Assembly (NCBI GenBank): GCA_949361645.1
Contig: OX442416.1
Span: 438,887 to 502,886 of the forward strand
Direction of reading: 5' to 3'
DNA length: 64,000 bases
Source: Spongilla lacustris
Lineage: Eukaryota; Porifera; Demospongiae; Spongillida; Spongillidae
Positions 1 through 9,954 of the stretch are shown one piece after another. The notes under the pieces are model-generated. The model made no database searches and was not told the origin of the DNA. It saw only the letters and a list, made by a program, of their open reading frames with translations. The position numbers and the translations under genes are program-made. How positions within the stretch are numbered: position 1 is the stretch's first letter; each line of letters starts with the position of its first letter.

Positions 1-39
1 CATGTTACATTGGGGGGGGGACCTCTGGTCAACATGTTA

Positions 40-75
<36 letters not shown>

Positions 76-272
76 TCTGCATGTAGCACACACTTTCACA
101 CATCAGTTGATCTAACACACCCCTGACCCCTGGCGTACTTATTTAAATTTGGAATGAAACACGTGCACACACACACACATACACACATGCACATACACAC
201 ACACTCACACACACACATACACGCACACATACACACACACACACATACTCACACACACACACACACACACTA
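1..272. repeat. poly-G tract and CA-rich microsatellite
   Basis: A broken G homopolymer (about 10-75) is followed, after unremarkable sequence, by a (CA)n-type microsatellite from about 160 to 272. The microsatellite runs directly into the TAG acceptor of the exon at 274, so it lies in the polypyrimidine/acceptor region of an intron. Confidence 0.9.
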
Positions 273-273
273 G

Positions 274-1599
274 ATCTTTGTCCTTGTGGTGACCATGATC
301 AGGGAGCTGTATGACGACATAAAGAGGTACATCCGGGATAAGGAGGTCAACGTGCAGCGTTACTACAAGCTCACCAAGAAAGGTTTGCCTTTTGCGTAGC
401 TTGGCATCCATACATGCACACAGATTTATATCCATACATGCGCAGTAGTGGATTCCAGTGTCACTTTAAAATTGAATACTGTATATTCGTATCCCTCACT
501 TTCACTCATTAGTCTGACGTAGCCATACCCTCGCGCTTTGCGGAGGGTCTGGAGACATTGCCATACCAAATCGGTTCTGATTACTTCCAACATATTAAAA
601 GTTATTAAGGTTACCTTACGTTACGAGGAATGCAATTATGTTACGGCACACGTGTATGATAGAAAGACGTACTGTGGCACATGTGGCTAGAGAACTAGGT
701 TATGCAAACCTTACAACTAAAAGTGATAGTTGATTTTGTGAGCGGACGAGACGTTTTTGCCATCCTACGGCTACCCACTGGTTGCTGAAAAGGTCTGTGC
801 TATGGCCCATGGGTGCTTGCCTGGGATCCTCGACAGGATGGCTTTCGCGTCCGATCGTACAGCTCAGTGAGCTATACTTAAGTCTTGGCTGTCACAAAGT
901 CGGCCATCTTGAACGCCTTTTGTCCGTAACATAATTGCATTCCTCACATTCCTCGTAACGTATGGTAACCTTAATAACTTTTAATATGTTATCAGAACCG
1001 ATTTGGTATGGCAATGTCTCCAGACCCTCCGCAAAGCGCGAGGGTCTGGCTATACGTCAGACTATTCACTCATCACACCCTTGCCTGCATTTTACCCCCT
1101 TCACACCTAACCTTAATTCATTATACATTACACCCTTCACCATCATGGCATTACTATCATGACATCACCATCATGACATCATCATGGAACCACTATCATG
1201 ACATCATCATGGCATCACCATCATGACATCACCATGACATCACCATCATGGCATCAACATCATCATGGCACCACTATAATGACATCATCATGGCATCACC
1301 ATCATGACATCACCATGGCATCATTACCATGGCATCACAGGACGGGTTCTAGTTGCCAGCCAGGATATCCAAGTTTCTGATGTAGTTATAGTGGAGAAGG
1401 CAAGATCTCGTCTTCTGTTCACCTATTCCATCTTCTATTTCTTATTCTCTCTCCTCACTTCTCTTCTCTCATCCTTCCTTCCATTCCCCCTCTTCTTTCT
1501 CCCTCTCTCTTTTTTCCCTTTTATGAGTTTTGTGTGCTCTCCCCCAGGACCAGAGGGTTCCAGCAGACATGGTTCTCCTTAGGACCACTGAGAAGAGTG
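274..1599 (+). CDS. ATP9: P4-type phospholipid flippase, ATP9-like (three internal exons, partial)
   Basis: Three exons with matching phases: 274-382, 1341-1399 and 1548-1599. They translate to the segment just after the first membrane helices of ATP9A/B-type P4-ATPases: a VTMIREL motif, RDKEVN, then a strand ending VIVEK, then QRVPADM and LLRTTEKSG. P4-ATPases flip phospholipids across Golgi, endosome and plasma membranes; this part belongs to the actuator (A) domain. Exon 1 ends with one base (G) and exon 2 starts GA, restoring Gly; exon 2 ends in phase 0 at a GC donor; exon 3 ends in phase 1. The upstream part lies outside the window. The next expected A-domain exon, with the DGET motif, was not found downstream within the window, so the locus may be truncated or rearranged. 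Family call is firm, completeness is not. Confidence 0.8.
501..1073. mobile_element. Mutator-like foldback MITE with 9-bp target-site duplication
   Basis: A 555-bp element (510-1064) begins TAGTCTGACGTA and ends with the inverted counterpart TATACGTCAGACTA. The two arms (about 510-645 and 925-1064) are nearly perfect inverted repeats of about 130 bp. It is flanked by an exact 9-bp direct repeat, TTCACTCAT, at 501-509 and 1065-1073. Long terminal inverted repeats with a 9-bp duplication fit the Mutator/MULE superfamily. There is no coding capacity. It lies in the intron between the first two ATP9-like exons. Confidence 0.85.
1145..1340. repeat. ATCATGACATCACC-type imperfect tandem repeat
   Basis: About 190 bp of variants of ATCATGGCATCACC / ATCATGACATCATC, ending at the splice acceptor of the second ATP9-like exon. 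The open frames across it (Met-Thr-Ser-His rich) are by-products of the repeat. Confidence 0.85.
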
Positions 1600-1681
1600 G
1601 TAACACTGTGCTAAAACAATGTTATACTGCAGAGTATATTAAGTTGTATTATTCTAGAATACAAGTGTTATACAATTAGAG

Positions 1682-2060
1682 CGTATAACGGCAACATCGA
1701 AGACGACACTGCTAGTGCCATCAGTACAGACTATTCCAGGCTAAATATCAGACTGGTGAGTTAGGTTAGAGGGGGTAGTTGTTTAGGGGGAGGAGCTTAA
1801 AGGGAGGGGCTCATTTTGCCATCATAGGTTTATAATTTTATTTTAATGCAGAAATCGTTTGTAGCAGAGCACATCTTACATGAAGAGCCACAGGATGGTG
1901 GAGGAGGAGAGGGTGCTGGAAGGAAAAGGAAGTACGTGCCTGAACGTATCAGAAATATAGGCAGGTGCCATGTGTGAATTACACTCATCCACACACACAC
2001 ACACACACTCATCCACACACACACACACACACTCATCCACACACACATACACACACTCAT

Positions 2061-2098
<38 letters not shown>

Positions 2099-2353
2099 TC
2101 ATCCACACACACATCCATGCATACACTCTCATCTACAATACACTCAAATGCAGACCCTCACACAACAGGTCAGTGGTGAAGCCAACACGTTTGTAGAAGA
2201 GATCGAGGTAGGAGGGATTAAGAGAGGAGGTGTGGCCTTGCACATGAACATGGACTCTTGGCCACACAGTTGCTGGTCGAGAAATGTGCGCAAGAAGGGG
2301 ACGGGGGGAGCTACGTCCCATGTGGAGGTGTTGGGGAGGGCAAAGGTTATTGA
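1682..2353 (+). CDS. phase-consistent exon chain, unknown family (C-terminal part)
   Basis: Four putative exons with compatible phases: 1682-1755, 1852-1964, 2174-2207 and 2270-2353, all with GT donors and AG acceptors and ending in TGA at 2351-2353. The translation is hydrophilic: an acidic IEDDTASA stretch, HILHEEPQ, a Gly-rich basic linker with GRKRKYVPERIR, then FVEEIELLVEK and a Gly-rich tail with two cysteines. The entry phase (1) matches the exit phase of the ATP9-like exon ending at 1599, so both could belong to one transcript, yet the sequence does not resemble the flippase A domain that should follow. I do not recognise the family. Introns hold a CA/ACTCATCC microsatellite. Confidence 0.4.
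1980..2130. repeat. CACACACTCATC compound microsatellite
   Basis: (CA)n interrupted by ACTCATCC in a regular higher-order pattern, inside a putative intron. The long Thr-His open frames here are repeat by-products. Confidence 0.9.
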
Positions 2354-2359
2354 GCACCA

Positions 2360-3180
2360 TCCTGATGATCCTGCACGCATAAGGATGGTCCCATTTCATC
2401 ATTAGCTCCCCTCCCACATCATCACCACCTCATCTTCAGCGTATCAGTATCAACACTCTCATTCCCAGGCTGAACCTTTTTTTTTTTGATCAGTTATGTA
2501 ATCTTATTTTTATATCACATGTGATGGTAGTTATGATAAGGTATGCTCCTATGGGGGGAGGGAGGGGGGGGTGGATTAAAAGAGTTGCACGAAGCCATGT
2601 GATTATTTAGAATCGCGATGTGTTAGCCCATATTGACATTTAGATTTGGGGCCATAACATTGGAGGGGGACACACCGAATAACTTCAAAATGACTTTTCT
2701 TTGGTTTGGACGTGCCCAAGGCAATGACGTAAGTGATGCAGTCGATGGTTAACTCATCGTAACACAGCAAATATTTTTTTTAGGTTCAAGGACAAGACTC
2801 CCCAACTCCCCTGTTGCACGAAATCATATATACAGTGACACGTATGATGTCCAACCACACCAATGGAGAGTATGCCCAGATGGTTCTAAAGCCTTGGCAA
2901 CCTTTTGCCCACCAATCCCCAGAATTTTTTTATTTACATGTTCTTACTTTATGTGCACTAAATGTGCTGTTTTCAAAGGCTACTGAAACAATACTCCATT
3001 CCTAGCCACATGTACATATACAGCATATCTGAATACAAGTTCAGCACACTTTCCACCCTCACCCACATCCCCTCCCCTTCCCCCCCCCCCCCCCAAAAAA
3101 TAAATAAATTATGAATTGATAAAGTTGGTATTGAGGTTTAAAGTAGATACAAGCATGACTTAAAGTAGATACATTTCAGA
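2360..3180. other. no gene recognised
   Basis: AT-rich non-coding stretch with short homopolymers (T tract near 2470, G tract near 2560, C tract near 3085). A 63-codon frame at 2814-3005 has no recognisable motif. Confidence 0.5.
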
Positions 3181-3183
3181 AGG

Positions 3184-4300
3184 TTAAGAAAAGAAGTACT
3201 GGAGCTCCTCCTCCTCCTTGCTGCGCTTCTCTTGCTGTTCTGCGTGCTTCCTCTTCATGACTGGTGGAGCCGACCTCTTCACCAGCTTACGACCACTCTG
3301 GATAGCAAATAAAAGGTAGTATAGAGGACTGTGAGTATGTGTGTGTGTGTTGTGTGTATAGGTGGGCATGTGGTCATACACACACCCTTTTCTTGGGGTC
3401 AGCTTGAGCTCTTTCCAGTGCCTTGCGTAGCCTTTCCTCCTGATGTGACCATACTTGAAGACCTTACACACCTGAGAGTTTGTTTTTAAAAACAAAACAG
3501 TCACACGTAGAATAAATACAAGAAGAATAAAAATTCAGAAATGCATGCAGTTTTTGTACCTTTTATAACGTTAACGTGGGAGGAGCATTATGACCTCATC
3601 ACCATGGTTACAGTGTGTACCTCACTTGAATTCCTCCGTGCTATAACATGGCACAGCTCAGACCACCTCACTTGCAGCTCAAGCATGGCCTGCTCCACCT
3701 TGTGGGCGTTGGCCTCAGAGAGGCGTGACTTCAGGTCTCCGTACCTCTAGTGGAGTGACTCCTTCTCTTCCTCCTCCTGCCGTCCATGTCAGAGCTCAGT
3801 GCCTTAGCAACAGAGAGGCAGCAATGAAGGTCAGAGTACGGCAACAGTAATGTACATGTAAACAGACAGCTGGGTGCTAAAAAAAACTAACAAGTCACAA
3901 AATTAATTTAATCTTTTGATATTGTTATGTAAATACATGTACATGTACATGTATGTACATAACAATTTTTATTTTTACATGTATTAACTAAATAGTTCAC
4001 CATCTCTTCACCGGGCTGAACCTCAACATCACAACTGTAGCCTAGTACTCATTATTGGGCAACATGTTCGCACTCTATCTCCCAGTGTGCGTACGAGCGT
4101 CACACAGGTGGTCGTTTGCTGCTGGCCATCAGACATGCCATGCAGCAAATGCTGTCAGGGACAGCTACATGTAGTCTCGGGGCCTTATGGACACACCTTC
4201 TCCCATCTACACGTGTATCTTTGATTATTTGATTTTGACATCAATTTCTGGGTCAAATTATTGGAGATGCCCTTACTTTGACGCTCATGCACACACCACA

Positions 4301-4332
<32 letters not shown>

Positions 4333-6473
4333 CACCATATACAATGTATACCTGAATCACAACAATAAACCTTCTCAACTGCTACATTGTAGTAGGTGTG
4401 GTCATGACCTCATCACTCCTCAGGCTCTCTCCCAGCCAGCTGAGCTGGAAGGAGGCAGTATCCCCGGTAACCATCTCCAGCTGGTCCCTCCTCTTTGCAA
4501 GGAGGCTCTGGACTTGGTTCCACTTCTCCTTGACCAAAGTAACTCTGCTCTCAACAGTGGGTGCCTTAGAGCCTGGATGGATGGATGGATGGATGGATGG
4601 ATGATGGATGGATGGATGGATGGATGGATGGATGGATGATGGATGGATGGATGGATGGATGGATGGACCCACACCATCACCTCTACACCCACACCATCAC
4701 CTCCACACCCACATCATCACCTGCAAGGCAACCCTCTTAGACTCCAGCTCATGGCTGCTTCCAAAGCATTGGGCTGCATCGTTCACCATTGCTGAGGCCT
4801 CCTGGATCTTGCGGGCCAAGTCCAGGTACACCTGGAAGGTGTTGACCACACCCCCTGAGGTACACCTGGAGCTCACTGATCTCCTCCCCAGTCCCTTCAC
4901 TGAGGTCTTCCGCTGGTACATTCTGCATCTCATCCTCCACTGACATGAAGTCGTTGTCCAGTTGCAAGAGCTTTTCCTGGGGAGGAGAAAAAGAGCATGG
5001 GGAGGAGAGGCACGGGGAGGAGAGAATGGGATGGGATGGGGAGGAGAGAATGGGGGAGTGGGCATGGTAGGGAGAAAGAGCATTGGAAGGAGGGGTGCAG
5101 GAGTGCAGAAGAGGGAGAGGTCTGGGGAGGAGAGGAAGCTGACCTCATACTTCATCAGCTCCTCCACCTCGCTTAGCAGGTCAGACAGGTCTGCCTCCAG
5201 CAGTGCATCGAGGGGAAACCCCTCAATAAAGGCAGTCACCCTGGACAACATCCTATCCTCTTCCCCAGCCAGCTCCTTCATGGCGTCCATCTTCCCCTTC
5301 ACCCACTTCTCAGTAAGGCCATCTTCAGTAAGGCCAACCTGCTACCCTCAGTAAGGCCACCTGCTACCCTCAGTAAGGCCATCTTCAGTAAGGCCACCTG
5401 CTACCCTCAGTAAGGCCACCTGCTACCCTCAGTAAGGCCATCTTCAGTAAGGCCACCTGCTACCCTCAGTAAGGCCACCTGCTACCCTCAGTAAGGCCAC
5501 CTGCTACCCTCAGTAAGGCCACCTGCTACCCTCAGTAAGGCCACCTGCTACCCCTAATACTACTGCTATTGTTAAGGTCTGGGGCACAAACACAACGTGT
5601 GAGAGACCTCACATGTTTGGGGGTCAGACCTCACACGTGAGGGGGATCAGTCCTCACACGTGAGGGGGTCAGTCCTGTGAGGGGGGTCAGTCCTCACACA
5701 TGAGGGGGGTCAGTCCTCACACGTGAGGGGGTCAGACCTCACACGAGAGGGGGGTCAGTCCTCACACGTGAGGGGGTCAGTCCTCACACATGAGGGGGGT
5801 CAGTCCTTGAGGGGGTCAGACCTCACACGGGAGGGGGGTCAGTCCTCACACGTGAGGGGGGTCAGTCCTCACACGTGAGGGGGTCAGTCCTCACACGTGA
5901 GGGGGTCAGTCCTCACACGTGAGGGGGTCAGTCCTCACACGTGAGGGGGTCAGACCTCTTCTGAGGACAATCTTGGATCCAGCCACACAAAGACACCACA
6001 CTTACTTACATACATGTACATCAATCCCCCATTTCATAATTCCATCACCACAAATAAAGTTAGTGGTCAACCACAGCAGCATGCTTTTCAACCTGTGAAC
6101 AACACACCTGTTTTGACTACATCTAGACTTTAGCACACATTTTTAACTCTGCCAACTTTTAACACAGCACCCCATCCAAACATCAAAAAGGTCACATGAC
6201 AGCTCCACCTACCCTTGAACAGATCACATGAGAGCTCCACCTACCCTTGAACAGATCACATGACAGCTCCAACTACCCTTGAACAGATCACATGACAGCT
6301 CCACCTACCCTTGAACAGATCACATGACAGGTGTTCTTCAGTTGCTGGAGGGTGTGGTCAAGCAGGGAGGCATCCTCCCTACCATAGGAAAGCAGCTGTC
6401 CCACGAGAGCCTCCATTTCCTTCAGCTGTTCCTCCACTTGGGCACGGAAGTGTTCAGGAGTAGTGAAGAACTC
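3184..6473 (-). CDS. spectrin-repeat-like helical protein, eight exons to the stop codon
   Basis: Minus-strand exons in transcript order: 6309-6473, 5144-5308, 4866-4976, 4721-4831, 4409-4564, 3672-3746, 3386-3471 and 3184-3295 (TAA at 3184-3186). Every junction has GT and AG and all phases agree (0 throughout, except phase 2 before the last exon). The protein is almost wholly charged alpha-helix. The exon at 4409-4564 has the spectrin-repeat hallmark of a Trp about one turn into a helix ([12 protein letters not shown]), and the second exon begins KWVKGKM. The C-terminal two exons are Lys/Arg/Glu rich and end ELQYFFS. Candidates are cytoskeletal linkers or spectrin-containing RhoGEFs; I cannot choose. 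The 5' end lies beyond 6473. Several splice sites are embedded in tandem repeats, and one intron is only 34 nt. Confidence 0.7.
4060..4170 (+). other. coding-looking stretch inside a spectrin-like gene intron
   Basis: One plus-strand frame reads [20 protein letters not shown], which looks protein-like, but it lies opposite the minus-strand gene and no splice framework could be assigned. It may be chance. Confidence 0.15.
4286..4332. repeat. CA microsatellite
   Basis: (CA)n of about 45 bp inside an intron of the minus-strand spectrin-like gene. Confidence 0.9.
4574..4667. repeat. TGGA tetranucleotide repeat next to a splice acceptor
   Basis: (TGGA)n on plus, TCCA on minus, with two ATGATGG interruptions. 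On the coding (minus) strand the pyrimidine-rich TCCA array sits immediately upstream of the exon ending at 4564 and so forms its polypyrimidine region. Confidence 0.9.
5300..5560. repeat. 22-bp minisatellite (CAGTAAGGCCACCTGCTACC unit)
   Basis: About a dozen copies of a 22-bp unit with shorter variants (CAGTAAGGCCATCTT). On the minus strand each unit contains CTTACTGAG, the acceptor used by the exon ending at 5308, so the array consists of repeated splice-acceptor-like sequence. Confidence 0.95.
5590..5960. repeat. 22-bp minisatellite (CACACGTGAGGGGGTCAGTC unit)
   Basis: About 17 tandem copies of a G-rich unit CTCACACGTGAGGGGGTCAG with small variants. The CACGTG core of each unit is an E-box-like palindrome. 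It is intronic to the minus-strand gene. Confidence 0.95.
6180..6330. repeat. 32-bp minisatellite containing an exon end and splice donor
   Basis: Four to five copies of a unit running from CTTGAACAGATCACATGA to GCTCCACCTACC. The copy at 6300-6330 is the 3' end and GT donor of the exon 6309-6473, so each further copy is a duplicated exon end plus donor. Confidence 0.9.
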
Positions 6474-6479
6474 CTGTTG

Positions 6480-6715
6480 GAGCAAAGGTATGGGGAGGAG
6501 GGAGAAGAGACTATAAGTATGGGGAGGAGGGAGAAGGAACTATTAGGTATGGGGAGGAGGGAGAAGGGATTATAAGGGATGGGGAGGAGAAAGGGACCAT
6601 AAGGCATGGGGAGGAGGAAGAAGGGACTATATGGTATGGGAATGAGAGAGAAGAGACTATAAGGTATGGAGAGGAGGGAGAAGAGATTAAAAGGTATGGG
6701 GAGGAGGGTTGGAGC
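6480..6715. repeat. about 29-bp purine-rich minisatellite
   Basis: Tandem copies of GGTATGGGGAGGAGGGAGAA plus a variable ACTATAA tail, about eight units. The strand is strongly purine-biased. It lies just upstream of the first identified spectrin-like exon. Confidence 0.9.
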
Positions 6716-7165
6716 AGTGTACAGCGCAAACCCTTTATTGCACTGTACATGTACTTAGGAAAAGCACACATGGTTACTGTTTCCTTTTCAAACATGTAAA
6801 GCTTGTACACACAACAGTTAATACATCAACAAATACTTGTATGTATTATGAAATTACTAATAACACACATGTTGCTTCCATGGTTACCCCGTCCCTTATC
6901 TGATATATTACTTTATTCCCGTCGTCGCAGTTCTCTGTTCCCGTTGCAATAGATCATTCCCATCCCACCCAATACATCATTTGATAGGTCAGAAAAAAAA
7001 AGAGAAAAACAAATGAGAAATATACACACATACATACATACATACACAAGATACAAGTTTTGATGGAGGTGAGAGGGAGAGGAGGTGAGAGGGAAGAAAA
7101 CATAGTTCAGTAAAGTTAGTGCTTTCTTTATATAGTCGAGAGGTTAGTAGCTAGGGTTAGGGAAA
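6716..7165. other. no gene recognised
   Basis: Intergenic sequence with a short CATA repeat at 7025-7050. It contains the 3' flank of the minus-strand kinase-like gene. Confidence 0.5.
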
Positions 7166-7169
7166 CCGT

Positions 7170-8735
7170 TCAGGATTGCTTGCAACGTTTAAAACATTCT
7201 TGAATAGTCTTTTCTTTTGAGAGATTCTTAGCTAGGTCTGCATTCCATACGCCTTTGTGTACTAAACTAGCAACCAGTGTATCTCCTGTCTCCGACTTGA
7301 AATCTTTTGCCTTCAGATCAGTCTGGATTTTGCCATGCATGATACTAAAGATGAGCATACCCAACTGTTTGAAATCGAGAAGTTTTATACTACTTTCACT
7401 TTCTCCACGCTGTTCGGGAAATGTATACATGAAAGAGTTCCCATATCCCTGTACACTGGATTCAGCAACGCTCTGAGAACGGTCAAAATCAATTAAGGTC
7501 ACTGTGTCGTTGTGAAAACACACATTGTCCAGTCTCACATCTAGATGTGCAATTCTGTACTTCTCATGTAGCACTGTTAAGGCATTATAAATACCATCAG
7601 CTATGAAATATAGGCACGACTTTTGTTCCTCATGGGTCAAATCTGATAGTTGCTGCTCCTGTTTAACAAACACTGCTAACTGCAGCTCTTTCGCTGAAGG
7701 TAAACGTACAAACAAGATATTGATTGGGAAAACGAGCAGATCGCATCTTTCCTTCATCATCAAAGAAGACATTTTTACTCGACTAGACTGATCAGGACAG
7801 TACTTGTAGTAGTAGTAGTGGTTATCAGTAAACACCAGAGAGTACCAAGATCCCACCTGCTTTAAGAAATTGATCTGTGGATAACGTTCAGATTCAGATT
7901 GAGATATAAGGCCCTTAAGAACTTCCACATCTTTGTCTGAAAATGGAATGAAATAACTGTCTAATGTCTTTTGCTGCATCACTTTTTCAATAACTTTATG
8001 AGCATATTCAACATGGCTGTTAAAAGCATCCCTAATAGACGATAAAATCGTATTCTCATCGCACTTCATTGCTTTAGCTGAAACATGAAAAGTCAGATCT
8101 TTCCATTCAATGGTTACTTTGCAAACATACCCTTCGTCTTTACTGTTGCAAAAAGCAAAGCCCTCAACTTTCGTAATAGCTTGATCAAAGTGTCGTAAAT
8201 AACGACAGTCATCAATCAGGTTTGCTGCAAGTTTAGCCACTGCATTTCTCATCGGAGAGGATTGAATTTCAATGCGTAACACCATTGTGCGGTTATACAC
8301 CATGCCAACATCAGGGAATGAAACTACTGAGCTTGTTAGAGGTATTATGGTTTCACTAATAGGATTGTACTCTACATGATCAAGCAGGTAGTATACGGTA
8401 CCATCAGTACAGGCCATACCTTTATGATACGTTTTATCTTCCACAAGATCGTCAATTCTTATCTTCACTTTATAGCCACCGCCGTGGGATAAGCGTTCTA
8501 TCAGCCACTTGCACAAAATTGAAGAGTCAGTGCCATTACCATTCTTGATCAGCTGTTTCAGGTTGTAGCAGATATTGGGATCAGACTCCCATTTGCAGAG
8601 AAAGAGTGCGGTCGTCCATATACTCTCATATTGAGTTAATTTGCAAGATGCAGGTTTGGTTTGTGGTGTACTTTTAGGTCTAGAAAATCCTGGACTTGGT
8701 GATGATGAGAGTGTTGATCTCGGTCTGAGTTGACG
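7170..8735 (-). CDS. protein-kinase-like domain protein, large 3' exon (Crinkler-type effector kinase?)
   Basis: One long open exon of about 520 codons. The open frame extends to 8759 but has no ATG there; a good acceptor (TTTTTTACCTCAG) ends at 8736, so the exon more probably starts at 8735 in phase 0. The C-terminal third shows a kinase catalytic loop HLDVRLDN (about residues 405-412 of the open frame) and, 12 residues later, IDFDRS in place of the usual DFG, then a PEQRG segment resembling the activation-loop end. An N-terminal Ser/Pro-rich linker and an alpha/beta domain of about 250 residues of unknown type precede it. The HxDxxxxN loop with DFD is compatible with an atypical kinase fold such as those fused to nuclease domains in Crinkler-like proteins. 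The nuclease-like exon at 11.5-11.9 kb on the same strand may be the upstream part. Function is inferred only. Confidence 0.6.
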   Translation of the reverse strand, partial: RQLRPRSTLSSSPSPGFSRPKSTPQTKPASCKLTQYESIWTTALFLCKWESDPNICYNLKQLIKNGNGTDSSILCKWLIERLSHGGGYKVKIRIDDLVEDKTYHKGMACTDGTVYYLLDHVEYNPISETIIPLTSSVVSFPDVGMVYNRTMVLRIEIQSSPMRNAVAKLAANLIDDCRYLRHFDQAITKVEGFAFCNSKDEGYVCKVTIEWKDLTFHVSAKAMKCDENTILSSIRDAFNSHVEYAHKVIEKVMQQKTLDSYFIPFSDKDVEVLKGLISQSESERYPQINFLKQVGSWYSLVFTDNHYYYYKYCPDQSSRVKMSSLMMKERCDLLVFPINILFVRLPSAKELQLAVFVKQEQQLSDLTHEEQKSCLYFIADGIYNALTVLHEKYRIAHLDVRLDNVCFHNDTVTLIDFDRSQSVAESSVQGYGNSFMYTFPEQRGESESSIKLLDFKQLGMLIFSIMHGKIQTDLKAKDFKSETGDTLVASLVHKGVWNADLAKNLSKEKTIQECFKRCKQS

Positions 8736-9233
8736 CTGAGGTAAAAAATAATCACCCAAAAAATTATTAATAGCAACATAAAATCATTACCTGCATTCAC
8801 ACAACATTTTACAAAAGGAACAGGGTCTTCAGTCTTAGATAAGAAAACGAATAAATCCTTACAATAAGTGCCCTAATGAGAATCAGCATATAAGGTCTAA
8901 AATGATTACATAATTGTGTTTGAATCTTCTTTAGTGCTGAATATTGTTATATTTGGTTGACCAACAAATGCATGCTGCACATATAAGTACAGTCATATTC
9001 TCAGCTTGATCATGCATTGGAATAATAACTTGATAACTAAGTAGTAGTAACTGACATAAACATTGATGGTTTTCATAAATGAATCATAGGTATTCGATGA
9101 ACTTTAATCCTATCACGTGACTTGTTTATGTTTTTAGAAAATACATGTAATCTGTTTATGTGACCCAGAGACCAAACCAATTACAGTTAGGCCACTATAT
9201 GTTTTTCTTCAAAAGTACACCACCTAGGTATCC

Positions 9234-9456
9234 ATCCATGTCCCCAGCAAATCTGTCTGTTGGGACTAAGGGCTATACAGCTGCAAAAATTAAAATTCGA
9301 CTTGAGCTCACTTTTTAGGAATCACCTGCAGTTGCATATGGACAATTTTTAATGTACTATTTGTACACTGTCAGCATAACATTTGCCAAAGTTGTTTTAG
9401 CTTTATTGTACAGATGATTGCGATCCATGACGTTACAACAATGATGTCAATATGTC

Positions 9457-9494
<38 letters not shown>

Positions 9495-9954
9495 ACGTAT
9501 GTAGCGCATGTGTACATATACATCACCCCTAAACTGTTTTATACTTCAAAAACACATCTACTGCTTTCGATACATTTTCCTGTTAGCCCAGAACGGCACA
9601 TGTTTTCATAGTCTCTACAAGTTAGATATAATACTGTCTTTGCTGCGTATGTCTAAGCCGCTTTTGAGAAGTAACAAAGCTAGATACAGCTGTTTTTGCT
9701 GGAATGCTGTGTTGCAATAGCGTTTACACTTTCGAACATTGGTACCTTGGGATAGACCTGTGAGGTTCTGAAAAGAACGAGTACCAGACGTAGATAACAA
9801 AATTCAGGAGTATGAACACAAGCAACCGTTTGACATCACCAAAATAACGTCACAGGCGGAATTTCCAAATAAAAGTGGAGCGTTTATAGCCGTATAGCCC
9901 TTAGTCGATGATCTGTAACCAATCTCCATAACCTCTGGGGGCATGTCCATCCAA
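9234..9954. mobile_element. probable MITE with imperfect terminal inverted repeats
   Basis: The left end reads CATGTCCCCAG then CTAAGGGCTATACAGCT; the right end, inverted, reads CATGCCCCCAG then CTAAGGGCTATACGGCT. The internal 600 bp has no gene. No clear target-site duplication could be fixed, so the ends are approximate. Confidence 0.55.

Noticed and set aside
1830..2179. Long His/Thr-rich and Cys/Val-rich open frames on both strands
   Set aside because: They run through the CA/ACTCATCC microsatellite; frames stay open only because the repeat has no stop codons.
4697..5302. 201-codon continuous minus-strand frame as one exon
   Set aside because: It shifts away from the helical reading at 4865 and 4977-5143; the splice model with phase-0 exons gives a coherent protein and the frame passes through a purine-rich intron.
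5590..5960. CRISPR-like regular repeat array
   Set aside because: Units are directly tandem with no spacers, so it is a minisatellite; the sequence is eukaryotic.
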